Part shown: positions 52,746 to 60,137 of the stretch, one piece after another | How positions within the stretch are numbered: the stretch's first letter is position 1 | How the letters are laid out: each line of letters starts with the position of its first letter | DNA from: Microbacterium oxydans | Lineage (GTDB): Bacteria; Actinomycetota; Actinomycetes; Actinomycetales; Microbacteriaceae | DNA length: 64,000 nt | Assembly: GCF_000956525.1 (NCBI RefSeq) | Contig: NZ_JYIW01000024.1 | Coordinates: 186,001 to 250,000, forward strand | Direction of reading: 5' to 3' | Program-made: the position numbers and the translations under genes | Notes under the pieces: model-generated | What the model was told of the DNA's origin: nothing | Seen by the model: only the letters and a program-made list of their open reading frames with translations | The model's database searches: none

Positions 52746-53642
52746 TCAGCTCTGACGGCCGGCGCGGAGCCCGCGCGGCGTCGTCTGGTACGCCTCGTCG
52801 AGGGCGCGACGAAGGCTCATCGGGGAGTGGAATCCGGCCCGCTGCGAGACCTGCTCGATGCTCAGCACGTCGTACCTGCTGTCCACGAGCAACGAATGCG
52901 CGAGGCGGGCCCGCTGGCGTCGGATCTCACCGGCGACGGTGTTGCCTGCCTCGGAGAAGACCAGCTGCAGCTGCCGCAGTGACGACTGCACCTCGCGCGC
53001 CACGCGGACAGGATTCAGCGAGGGATCACCGCACTGCTGGGCGATCACGGCGATGGCGCGGTCGCGAAGCACCTCGTGCGGCGACCCCTGAGCGGTGACC
53101 GCACCGATGCGGTCGAGCAGCAGGGCGCCGCTCATCTCCATCACGAGCTGTTCGATCGCGTACTGCTCGATCGCGGATGCTCTGCCCTCGGCCTCGAGCA
53201 GATTGCCGATGAACTGCTGCATCGAGGTGTCGAGGAGCCGGCGGTCCGGGTACACGGTCGCATCCGGCGGCAGGGCCGGCACGAACGACGCGATCGCGGT
53301 TCTGGGCACGAGCGCAGCGGTGAGGCGCCACGCTCCGGCCCAACGCAGTCGGCGGGTGATGCCGTTCGGCGCGATGACCAGACCGCCCTCGGTCTGCACC
53401 CAGGGCTCGCCGTCGAGCTTCGCCCACATGGCTTCGGTCTCGACGAACGCGAACACCGAGTGGTCGGGGTAGGCCATGGTCGTGTCGATCGTGAGCTCCG
53501 TCGAGAAACCGCTGACCGACAGCATCAGGACGGCACCTGAGGCGCGCTCGCGAGAGCGGAGCGCGGCGCGATCGCCGACACGGCTGATGCCGTGCTCGGA
53601 GAGATCACGGTCGTCGATCACTCGAGCTTTTGCATGGTTCAC
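52746..53642 (-). CDS. AraC family transcriptional regulator
   Basis: 298 residues. N-terminal ligand/AraC-like sensing region of about 190 residues, then the two-HTH DNA-binding domain with RARLAHSLLVDSRYDVLSIEQ, VSQRAGFHSPMSLRRALDEA and TTPRGLRAG. GTG at 53642 has GGGGAGGAGG at good spacing and overlaps the stop of the short MTEE ORF as GTGA, so it is translationally coupled to it. Both copies of the shared leader flank this gene, making the palindromes its likely operators. Confidence 0.85.
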   Translation of the reverse strand: MNHAKARVIDDRDLSEHGISRVGDRAALRSRERASGAVLMLSVSGFSTELTIDTTMAYPDHSVFAFVETEAMWAKLDGEPWVQTEGGLVIAPNGITRRLRWAGAWRLTAALVPRTAIASFVPALPPDATVYPDRRLLDTSMQQFIGNLLEAEGRASAIEQYAIEQLVMEMSGALLLDRIGAVTAQGSPHEVLRDRAIAVIAQQCGDPSLNPVRVAREVQSSLRQLQLVFSEAGNTVAGEIRRQRARLAHSLLVDSRYDVLSIEQVSQRAGFHSPMSLRRALDEAYQTTPRGLRAGRQS

Positions 53643-53944
53643 GAGATCCTCCTCCCCGGGAATGCCAGCGCACATCGAAGCAGTCGACCGATACCGAGGC
53701 CCCCCTCGACTCGCGGTGCGACTGCCGCTGATCGCAAGGCTACCGTCACGTCGTTGCGCAATGTGAGCCTGCGCATGTGTATATCGGTTGGCATCATTCG
53801 CCGTTTTCGAGAGTGCAGAATCTGAGACAGGTTTCGATCAGTGTTCGGCGGGAGCACTGGGATGGGAGCGCGACCACGATCGCGGGATCGAGTGATCGGA
53901 CCGGCTAAAGGAAATCCGCTACTGGTCTGGCATTCTTCGGTCAT
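53639..53944 (-). CDS. short MTEE-start ORF coupled to the AraC gene
   Basis: 101 residues beginning MTEECQTSSGF, the same start as the Tat-type protein (ATGACCGAAGAA in both). GAGGAAG lies 8 nt before the ATG. Its TGA overlaps the GTG of the AraC gene. After the first few residues it does not resemble the secreted protein and has no twin-Arg signal; it may be a divergent partner, a decayed copy, or a translated leader. Confidence 0.4.
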   Translation of the reverse strand: MTEECQTSSGFPLAGPITRSRDRGRAPIPVLPPNTDRNLSQILHSRKRRMMPTDIHMRRLTLRNDVTVALRSAAVAPRVEGGLGIGRLLRCALAFPGRRIS

Positions 53945-53986
53945 GACGGGTACTTCCTCACCGCTGCGGACGTGTCTCAGGTCTGC

Positions 53987-54028
53987 GAAGAGGCGACGCG
54001 AACGTCGTCGGCATCCCCCAGGAGCCTC
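53987..54028 (-). promoter_or_regulatory. candidate structured RNA element, copy B
   Basis: Same layout as copy A: GAGGC, TCCTGGGGGATGC, inner stem GACG...CGTC, GCCTC. It differs by a 4-nt insertion in the loop and compensatory inner-stem changes. It lies 45 nt before the short MTEE ORF. Confidence 0.55.
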
Positions 54029-54071
54029 ACCGTGGGAGACACGCTAGAGCCCAGAAAAACCTCTTCTTCAT

Positions 54072-54100
54072 CGAATGGAGAAAAAGCGCGCACTGTGCAC
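54072..54100. promoter_or_regulatory. conserved block plus palindrome, copy B
   Basis: CGAATGGA, 8 nt, then GCGCAC-T-GTGCAC (54088-54100), one mismatch from the copy A palindrome. It stands between the AraC transcript and the divergent kinase-PqqD gene, 88 bp from that start. Confidence 0.5.
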
Positions 54101-54175
54101 TATGTCTGCGCGTGCTGAGCGTTCTGCGCGAATTGTGTCGAAACGGTCGGCCCTCGGCACGATCTGGATGCTGGC

Positions 54176-54181
54176 TAGGCT
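54176..54181 (+). promoter_or_regulatory. -10 box of a likely leaderless promoter (kinase-PqqD gene)
   Basis: TAGGCT followed by 6 nt and ATG, the same hexamer and spacing as acpS. Confidence 0.45.
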
Positions 54182-54187
54182 ACGTAC

Positions 54188-55315
54188 ATGCCTGATCGTT
54201 TCCTCGTCAGCGCGGTCGGTGCTGTGATCGAGATCGACGTCTCGCGCCGTGACCCGTCGTTCCGGAGTCGGGCGCACGCGGCGTGGGCGGATGCCCTCTA
54301 TGAGGGCGACCGATCCATGGATGCCACGGCGACGGACCGTCCGGAGCTCGACGATGATGCAGCCCTTGCGATGCTGTCGACCGACGTGACGCTGCTGGCG
54401 CTCGCCCACCGCAAGGACGACGGACTCTGGATGCTGCACGCCGCAGGGCTCGCCGACGAGAGCGGCAACGTCGTGGTGCTGAGCGCCCCGTCAGGTACCG
54501 GCAAGACCACCGCCGCTCGGCACCTCTCCCGTCGCTACGCGTACATCAGCGACGAGACGATCGCGATCGACGAGCACGGGAGCGTGGTCCCGTATCGGAA
54601 GCCGCTCTCGGTGATCCAACCCGATCGCATGCACAAGGAGCAGATCGCGCTCTCCTCGCTCGACGGCGGGCGTCCGGTGCCCGTTGCGCTCCGCGTCGCG
54701 AAGATCGTGGTCCTCGACCGCTCCGCGGACGGACCTGACGTGCCGGAGGTCGAACGGCTCGACCTCGTCTCGGCGCTTGAGCTGCTCGCTCCGCAGACCA
54801 GCTACCTCGGCCATGCCGACGCCCCGCTGCGCACGATCGACGCGATCCTTGCGGCGACCGGGGGAGCGGTGCGAGTGCACTACCGCGAGGTCTCGACGAT
54901 CGACGACGCGATCGCGGAGCTGCTCCGCACCGAGGTCTCAACGATCGAGGTCCCAGCGATCGGGGCCCCGGCGATCGACGCAGCGAGCCGTGACGGGTCG
55001 ACGGCCACCGCATCCGCCGACCCGACGGCAGGGATGTTCAGCCGGGCCGAGATCGTCGATGAGCTCGAGATCGCAGACGGGCGGGTGGCGGTGCTGCAGC
55101 GTTCCGTCGAGGGGACCACGCTGCGCGTGCTCGACGGCATCGGGCCGGCCATCTGGGCGGCCACGGCTTCCGGCTGCACGCTCGACGGGATCGTCGCCGC
55201 CGTGATCGCCGAGCACGGCGCTCCAGAAGGACTCGATGCCGACGCCACGGTGGATGCCGCAGTGCAGCGCCTCGTCGGCGACGGGCTCCTGACCCCGGCG
55301 GTCGCTCAGGCCTGA
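54188..55315 (+). CDS. HPr-kinase-like P-loop protein fused to PqqD
   Basis: 375 residues. Residues 70-240 look like the HprK fold: LHAAGLADESGNVVVLSAPS, Walker A APSGTGKTT at about 99-107, and SDETIAI downstream. Residues 280-375 are a PqqD-type peptide-binding domain: VLQRSVEGTTLRVLDGIGPA, IWAATASGCTL, VQRLVGDGLL. PqqD domains present peptides to modifying enzymes; HprK-like kinases occur with them in exopolysaccharide (HPr-rel-A) and lasso-peptide clusters. The substrate is unknown. Its 3' end overlaps the convergent kinase gene by 10 bp. Confidence 0.75.
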   Translation: MPDRFLVSAVGAVIEIDVSRRDPSFRSRAHAAWADALYEGDRSMDATATDRPELDDDAALAMLSTDVTLLALAHRKDDGLWMLHAAGLADESGNVVVLSAPSGTGKTTAARHLSRRYAYISDETIAIDEHGSVVPYRKPLSVIQPDRMHKEQIALSSLDGGRPVPVALRVAKIVVLDRSADGPDVPEVERLDLVSALELLAPQTSYLGHADAPLRTIDAILAATGGAVRVHYREVSTIDDAIAELLRTEVSTIEVPAIGAPAIDAASRDGSTATASADPTAGMFSRAEIVDELEIADGRVAVLQRSVEGTTLRVLDGIGPAIWAATASGCTLDGIVAAVIAEHGAPEGLDADATVDAAVQRLVGDGLLTPAVAQA

Positions 55316-56766
55316 CGGCCGCGGCGGCGCACGCCGGGCTCGGCGTCGGCCTTCGCGGCATCGTCCGCCTCGGTCTCCCGACCGTAGCGCTCGTAGGCGC
55401 CGTAGTACTCGCGTCCGTAGTACGCAGACTCGGCACCCTTGCGGGGCACCTTGTTCAGCACGACGCCGAGCACACGGCCGGTGGTGCGCTGGATGCTGGC
55501 GATCGCGCGCTGCAGCATGTCGAAGGTCGTCTTGCCGGACGAGACGACGACGATGACTCCGTCAGCGTTCGCAGCGAGCACCGCGGCATCCGTCACCGGC
55601 AGCACCGGAGGCGAGTCGAGGATGACGATCGCGGTCTTGCTGATCTCCGCGAGGAAGTCCTGCATGCGGTGCGAGCCGAGCAGCTCGCTCGGGTTCGGCG
55701 GGATGCGGCCGGCGCCGAGCACGGCGAGCGGCACGTCGCGGTTGGGTCGATGCGCGACGTCCTGCAGCTCGGCGCGGCCGGCGAGGATGTCGGTCAGACC
55801 GACGTCGCGGGAGATGCCGAAGATGTCGGCGATCACGGGGCGACGCAGGTCGCAGTCGATGAGGATCGCCCACTGGCCCGCAGCGGCGAGGCTCGAGGCG
55901 AGGTTGACGGCCACGGTCGACTTTCCGTCGCCCGGCACTGAACTGGTCACGACGATCACGCGCGGCGGGTTGTCGACGTCGATGAACTGCAGGTTCGTGC
56001 GCAGCTCGCGCATCGACTCGATCGTGTGGTGCGAGACCCCGTGCTGCGTGTCCAGCGAGAAGTCGATGACCTGGCGCTCGCCGTCCATCGTCTTCTCCAG
56101 CGGCAGTGTGCCGATGACCGAGACGCCGGTCTCACGCTCGATGTCGCGCGGATGACGGATGCGACGGTCGACCGTGTGGCGGACGAAGGCGTAGACGAGC
56201 CCGATCGCGAGTCCGGCGAGCGCGCCGATGATGAGGTTCAGGCGAGTGTTCGGCGAGGACGGAGCGGTGGGGAGGCGTGCGGAGTCGCCCACGATGAGGC
56301 TCACGGCCGCAGGAGAGGACTCGGTGCCGCCCTCGAGCTTCTCGATCTCGACCGCCATGCCGCGCATCCAGGCTTCGGCGAGTTCCTGCGCGGTCTCCGG
56401 CGTCGCCCCGGTCGCGGTCACCTTGAGCGCGGTCGTGTCGGTCGGGTTCGTGACCGACACCCGTGAGACGAGCGACTCCGGCGTCGCCTCGAGTCCGAGG
56501 TCATCGATGGCGTGCTCCGCCACCGCCCGCCACGAGCCGAGGTTCAGATACGACTTCACGCGGCTCTGCGCCAACTGGTTGCCGACGAGCGCAGCGCCCG
56601 AGCTCCCGTCGCCGCCGACGGCCGTGACGATCCCGGTCGTGTCGGCCGCGTACACCCGCGGCTGCAGGGCACTCCACCCGAACGCGGCTCCGGCGCCGAG
56701 AACGGTCGCCACGAGGATCACGATCCAGTGCGCGCGCAGAATACGGAAGTAGTCGCTCAGTTCCAC
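55306..56766 (-). CDS. third Wzz/tyrosine kinase fusion, Tyr-rich tail
   Basis: 486 residues. Wzz domain with helices near 15-35 and 178-200; kinase with Walker A SVPGDGKST, ILIDCDLRRP and ILDSPPVLPV. The C-terminus is rich in Tyr (SAYYGREYYGAYERYG), a strong autophosphorylation tail, unlike the two tandem paralogs at 26-29 kb. GTG start with GAGGGGAAA. Next gene on the same strand upstream is a tyrosine phosphatase, so they form a phosphorylation cycle candidate. Confidence 0.92.
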   Translation of the reverse strand: MELSDYFRILRAHWIVILVATVLGAGAAFGWSALQPRVYAADTTGIVTAVGGDGSSGAALVGNQLAQSRVKSYLNLGSWRAVAEHAIDDLGLEATPESLVSRVSVTNPTDTTALKVTATGATPETAQELAEAWMRGMAVEIEKLEGGTESSPAAVSLIVGDSARLPTAPSSPNTRLNLIIGALAGLAIGLVYAFVRHTVDRRIRHPRDIERETGVSVIGTLPLEKTMDGERQVIDFSLDTQHGVSHHTIESMRELRTNLQFIDVDNPPRVIVVTSSVPGDGKSTVAVNLASSLAAAGQWAILIDCDLRRPVIADIFGISRDVGLTDILAGRAELQDVAHRPNRDVPLAVLGAGRIPPNPSELLGSHRMQDFLAEISKTAIVILDSPPVLPVTDAAVLAANADGVIVVVSSGKTTFDMLQRAIASIQRTTGRVLGVVLNKVPRKGAESAYYGREYYGAYERYGRETEADDAAKADAEPGVRRRGRQA

Positions 56767-56872
56767 CTGTGATTTCCCCTCACATATCCCGAGGACTCAC
56801 GCACGGGAAGGCATTGAGAACGAGCATACGGGGCCGCGCGCGCCCCCGAGTGACCGATATGACGGTGCGTCG

Positions 56873-57607
56873 TCAGCGGAGCGCCGCCCTGACGATGCGT
56901 TCCACTTCGTCGATGGCCGGGATCAGCTGGGCCGCTGACGCCTCGTACGTGGCCTGCGATCGGCGGTAGGGGTCGATCACGTCGTCATCCTCCGCCGCGG
57001 CGAGCGTGAGACCCCGCTGGTCGCCGAGCAGCCGGAGCGCGGCTGAGAGTCGTGCCCGCGGCTCGGCGCCTGCGGCATCGGCCACCGCACGCACCGCATC
57101 GTCGGTGAGCGTCGACGCGAGACGGGCGAACTCGCGCGCGGTGAAGGTCTGTCGCAGTCGGCTCGGCATCATCTGCACGATGTGCGAGCGGTGCTCGCGC
57201 GACATCGCGAGCACCAGGTCGGACTCGGCGAGCAGCGGTTCGACGAGATAGCGCGCCACGTGGGCGGAGGCCGCCTCGGGCGATGCGCCGGCTCGCACCG
57301 CGAGATCCTGCGCCTGCTCCGTCATGCCATGGCCGACCATCGCATGCGTGCCGGCACTGTGCACGCGAACGCCGAGCGGCTCGAGGCGGGCGCGGAGCAG
57401 CACCTCGGCCATGGGGGAACGGCAGATGTTGCCGGTGCAGACCGTGAGGATCGTCGGCGGTGCGCTCGGCTTCGCCGTCGGGCTCGGGCCGCCCAGGAGA
57501 CCGGCGAGCGGTGATTCCGCCTCGGGCGCTGCAGCGTCGAGGTTGCGTTCGCGCCATTCTCGGCGGCTCACGCCGGGGGGAGGCCCGTCGTCGAAGGGGA
57601 AGCTCAT
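56873..57607 (-). CDS. low-molecular-weight protein tyrosine phosphatase-like protein
   Basis: 244 residues: a 50-residue polar N-terminal extension, then the LMW-PTP fold with the P-loop C57-x5-R63 (VCTGNICRSP) and a late DVIDPYRRS carrying the general-acid Asp. Likely dephosphorylates the BY-kinases. The ATG at 57607 overlaps the VanZ stop by ATGA. The long N-terminal extension is unusual for the 150-residue family. Confidence 0.88.
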   Translation of the reverse strand: MSFPFDDGPPPGVSRREWRERNLDAAAPEAESPLAGLLGGPSPTAKPSAPPTILTVCTGNICRSPMAEVLLRARLEPLGVRVHSAGTHAMVGHGMTEQAQDLAVRAGASPEAASAHVARYLVEPLLAESDLVLAMSREHRSHIVQMMPSRLRQTFTAREFARLASTLTDDAVRAVADAAGAEPRARLSAALRLLGDQRGLTLAAAEDDDVIDPYRRSQATYEASAAQLIPAIDEVERIVRAALR

Positions 57608-58068
57608 GCCTCCACCGTAGAGGCTCGAAAGCGGCGATGAGTCGGCGAGAGGCTGAGCAGCATGCGTGCCACGACGCACCCGATGATCGTGCCCAGGGTG
57701 TTCGCGATCACGTCGGAGATCGTGGGGAAGCGACTCGGCAGCAGTGTCTGCCCGAGCTCGATCGTGGCGCTCACGGCGTACCCGATCAGGATGATCAGCC
57801 ACGGGCTGCGCCGAGGCCAGGCAGCCGCGAGCAGCAGCCCGAACGGCACGAAGAGCGCGATGTTCGCGAGGAATTCGAACACCGTGTAGCTCGTCGACAG
57901 TGCGACGCCGAAGTGCTCGGAGACATACCGGGCGAGGCGGAACGCGATGCCCGTCACGCGCCCGGCGATCGAAGCCGGCAGCCAGACGATCAGCGCCAGT
58001 CCGATCACGTACGGGACCAGCAGCACGCGGGCGATCACGGCGAGAGTCGGGATGCGGGATACGGGCAT
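57604..58068 (-). CDS. VanZ family membrane protein
   Basis: 154 residues, about five hydrophobic helices, with [18 protein letters not shown] and [24 protein letters not shown] [24 protein letters not shown], the VanZ core. VanZ-like proteins are linked to teicoplanin resistance in Enterococcus and are common, uncharacterised, in wall-glycan loci. TAGGCT lies 6 nt before the ATG. Coupled to the phosphatase gene. Confidence 0.85.
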   Translation of the reverse strand: MPVSRIPTLAVIARVLLVPYVIGLALIVWLPASIAGRVTGIAFRLARYVSEHFGVALSTSYTVFEFLANIALFVPFGLLLAAAWPRRSPWLIILIGYAVSATIELGQTLLPSRFPTISDVIANTLGTIIGCVVARMLLSLSPTHRRFRASTVEA

Positions 58069-58074
58069 GGAGCG

Positions 58075-58080
58075 AGCCTA
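58075..58080 (-). promoter_or_regulatory. -10 box of a likely leaderless promoter (VanZ-phosphatase operon)
   Basis: On the minus strand TAGGCT is followed by 6 nt and ATG. Confidence 0.45.
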
Positions 58081-58124
58081 TGGGGCCAGTCTGGGTGTTC
58101 GATCCGGTCGGTGACCGCTCGCTC

Positions 58125-59069
58125 TCAGGAGCGTCCGTCGCTCCAGCTCAGCTGCTCGATGTAGCGCAGCAGCACTCCCTCTCGCAGCGCCCACGGCGAG
58201 ACCTCGAGCTCGTCGACGCGCAGCAGCGTCATCGCGGTGTGCAGCGAGACGGCGGCCGCGACGATCTGGAACGTGCGGTCGGGGGTGATGCCGGGAAGCT
58301 CCTGCCGAGCGGATGCCGGGAGGCGGGCGAGTCGCGGGATCCAGGATCCGAGCGCGGCACGGGGCAGCAGCATCCGCTCGCTTCCCGACCAACCGGGCAC
58401 CGGATAGCCCACCAGGCGCGCAAGGGAGCGAATGGCCTTCGACGATCCGACCACGTGATCGGGGCGGGGGAGCGCGGCGAACTGCGGCAGCACGCCGTTC
58501 AACGTCGTGGTGGCGTGCGCACGCAACCGCTCGACATCATCCTCGCCAGGGGGATCGTTCGGCAGGAACTGCACCGTCATCCGTCCTGCGCCGAGCGGGA
58601 CGGATGCCGCTGCATCCGGCAGTTCCTCTGCGCCGGCCGCGATCTCGAGCGAGCCGCCGCCGATGTCGAGCAGCAGGATCTGCCCTGCCGACCACCCGAA
58701 CCAGCGTCGCACGGCGAGGAAGGTGAGCTCAGCCTCGGTCTCGCCGTCGAGCACCTGCAGCGGTTGTCCGAGCGCAGCCTCGATCCTGGCGATCACCTCT
58801 GCGCCGTTGCGGGCGTCGCGCACTGCACTGGTCGCGGTCGCGAGCAGCGCATCGACCCGCTCGGTCTCGGCGACGCGGCGCGCTTGAGCGACCGCGGCCT
58901 CGAGAGCGACCACGCCCTCTTCGGCGATCGACCCGTCGGGTGTGAGGTAGCGCATCAGGCGCAGCACCGTCCGGTCGCTCGTCGTCGCCAGCGGCCTGCC
59001 GCCTGGGCGGACGTCGGCGGCGAGCATATGGACGGTGTTCGATCCGATATCGAGGACTCCGAGGCGCAC
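58125..59069 (-). CDS. ppx: exopolyphosphatase/GppA family phosphatase
   Basis: 314-residue ASKHA-fold enzyme: [42 protein letters not shown], and [15 protein letters not shown]. Length fits the short actinobacterial Ppx1/Ppx2 type that hydrolyses polyphosphate. The GTG at 59069 has TAGTGT 6 nt upstream. It is divergent from coaA across only 36 bp. Confidence 0.9.
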   Translation of the reverse strand: MRLGVLDIGSNTVHMLAADVRPGGRPLATTSDRTVLRLMRYLTPDGSIAEEGVVALEAAVAQARRVAETERVDALLATATSAVRDARNGAEVIARIEAALGQPLQVLDGETEAELTFLAVRRWFGWSAGQILLLDIGGGSLEIAAGAEELPDAAASVPLGAGRMTVQFLPNDPPGEDDVERLRAHATTTLNGVLPQFAALPRPDHVVGSSKAIRSLARLVGYPVPGWSGSERMLLPRAALGSWIPRLARLPASARQELPGITPDRTFQIVAAAVSLHTAMTLLRVDELEVSPWALREGVLLRYIEQLSWSDGRS

Positions 59070-59075
59070 GGAATG

Positions 59076-59099
59076 ACACTACTCGTCCCCCATTACGAT
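59076..59099. promoter_or_regulatory. two divergent -10 boxes in a 36-bp intergenic gap
   Basis: Minus strand TAGTGT (59081-59076), 6 nt before the ppx GTG; plus strand TACGAT (59094-59099), 6 nt before the coaA GTG. Each -35 would lie over the other promoter or within the opposite gene. Confidence 0.45.
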
Positions 59100-59105
59100 G
59101 GAGGC

Positions 59106-60050
59106 GTGACCACCGCCGACCCCACGCTGCCGCTGTCTCCGTACCGGGAGATCGGTCGTGCGGAATGGGCGCGGCTCGCGGCCGGCCTCGACCAGCCGCT
59201 GAGCGAGACCGAGGTCGTCGAGGTTCGGGGCATCGGTGACCGCCTGAGCATGACCGAGGTGCGCGAGGTCTACCTGCCGCTGAGCCGGCTGCTCAGCCTG
59301 TACGCGACCTCGACGAAGCGTCTGGGAGCCGCGACCAGTTCGTTCCTCCAGGAGGACGACACCACCACGCCCTTCGTGGTGGGTGTGGCCGGGTCGGTCG
59401 CCGTCGGCAAGTCGACGATCGCCCGACTCCTGCGCGAACTCATGAGTCGCTGGCCGGGGACGCCCCGCGTCGAGCTGGTCACGACCGACGGTTTCCTGTA
59501 TCCCAACGCCGAGCTGGAGCGCCGCGGGCTCATGGACCGAAAGGGCTTCCCCGAGTCCTACGACCGTCGCTCGCTGATCGAGTTCCTCACCGAGGTCAAG
59601 AGCGGTGCGCCGGAGGTGCGCGCCCCCTTCTATTCGCACATGCGTTACGACATCGTTCCGGATGCGCACGTCGTGGTGCGTCGCCCCGACGTGGTGATCG
59701 TCGAGGGATTGAACGTGCTGCAGCCACCAGCCGCGCCGAACGATGTCGCGGTGAGCGATCTCTTCGACTTCTCGATCTTCGTCGACGCCGACAGCGCGCA
59801 CATCGAGAAGTGGTACGTCGACCGCTTCCTCGCCCTGCGGCAGGGCGCCTTCAGCAATCCGTCCTCCTACTTCAACGTCTTCGCGCATCTCACGGACGAA
59901 GAGGCCGTCGCCACCGCGCTCGGGTACTGGAACGAGATCAACATGCCGAACCTCGTCGAGAACGTGATGCCGACGAAGCACCGTGCTCGGCTCGTGCTGC
60001 GCAAGGGAGCGGACCACACCGTGGAGACCGTGCTGCTGCGCAAGCTCTGA
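59106..60050 (+). CDS. coaA: type I pantothenate kinase
   Basis: 314 residues. Phosphorylates pantothenate, first step of CoA synthesis. [19 protein letters not shown] at the N-terminus, P-loop GSVAVGKST with Lys102, and [20 protein letters not shown] and FFNVF-like [15 protein letters not shown] in the C-terminal half. GTG start at 59106; the upstream ORF extension is antisense to ppx. Confidence 0.95.
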   Translation: MTTADPTLPLSPYREIGRAEWARLAAGLDQPLSETEVVEVRGIGDRLSMTEVREVYLPLSRLLSLYATSTKRLGAATSSFLQEDDTTTPFVVGVAGSVAVGKSTIARLLRELMSRWPGTPRVELVTTDGFLYPNAELERRGLMDRKGFPESYDRRSLIEFLTEVKSGAPEVRAPFYSHMRYDIVPDAHVVVRRPDVVIVEGLNVLQPPAAPNDVAVSDLFDFSIFVDADSAHIEKWYVDRFLALRQGAFSNPSSYFNVFAHLTDEEAVATALGYWNEINMPNLVENVMPTKHRARLVLRKGADHTVETVLLRKL

Positions 60051-60124
60051 CGCGTCGACGACTCCGCGCCGAGGCGTGTGCAGGATCCCCCCTATTGTTC
60101 GGACGACTCGCAAAAAAACGACCG

Positions 60125-60130
60125 TATCTT
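60125..60130 (+). promoter_or_regulatory. -10 box of a likely leaderless glmS promoter
   Basis: TATCTT followed by 7 nt and ATG; no RBS is visible. Confidence 0.4.
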
Positions 60131-60137
60131 TGATCCC

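Noticed and set aside
54188..55315. A complete lasso-peptide cluster
   Set aside because: The kinase and PqqD parts are present but there is no asparagine-synthetase-like cyclase, transglutaminase-like protease or precursor gene nearby.
57900..59105. N-terminal extension of coaA
   Set aside because: Antisense to VanZ and ppx; PanK homology starts at 59106.
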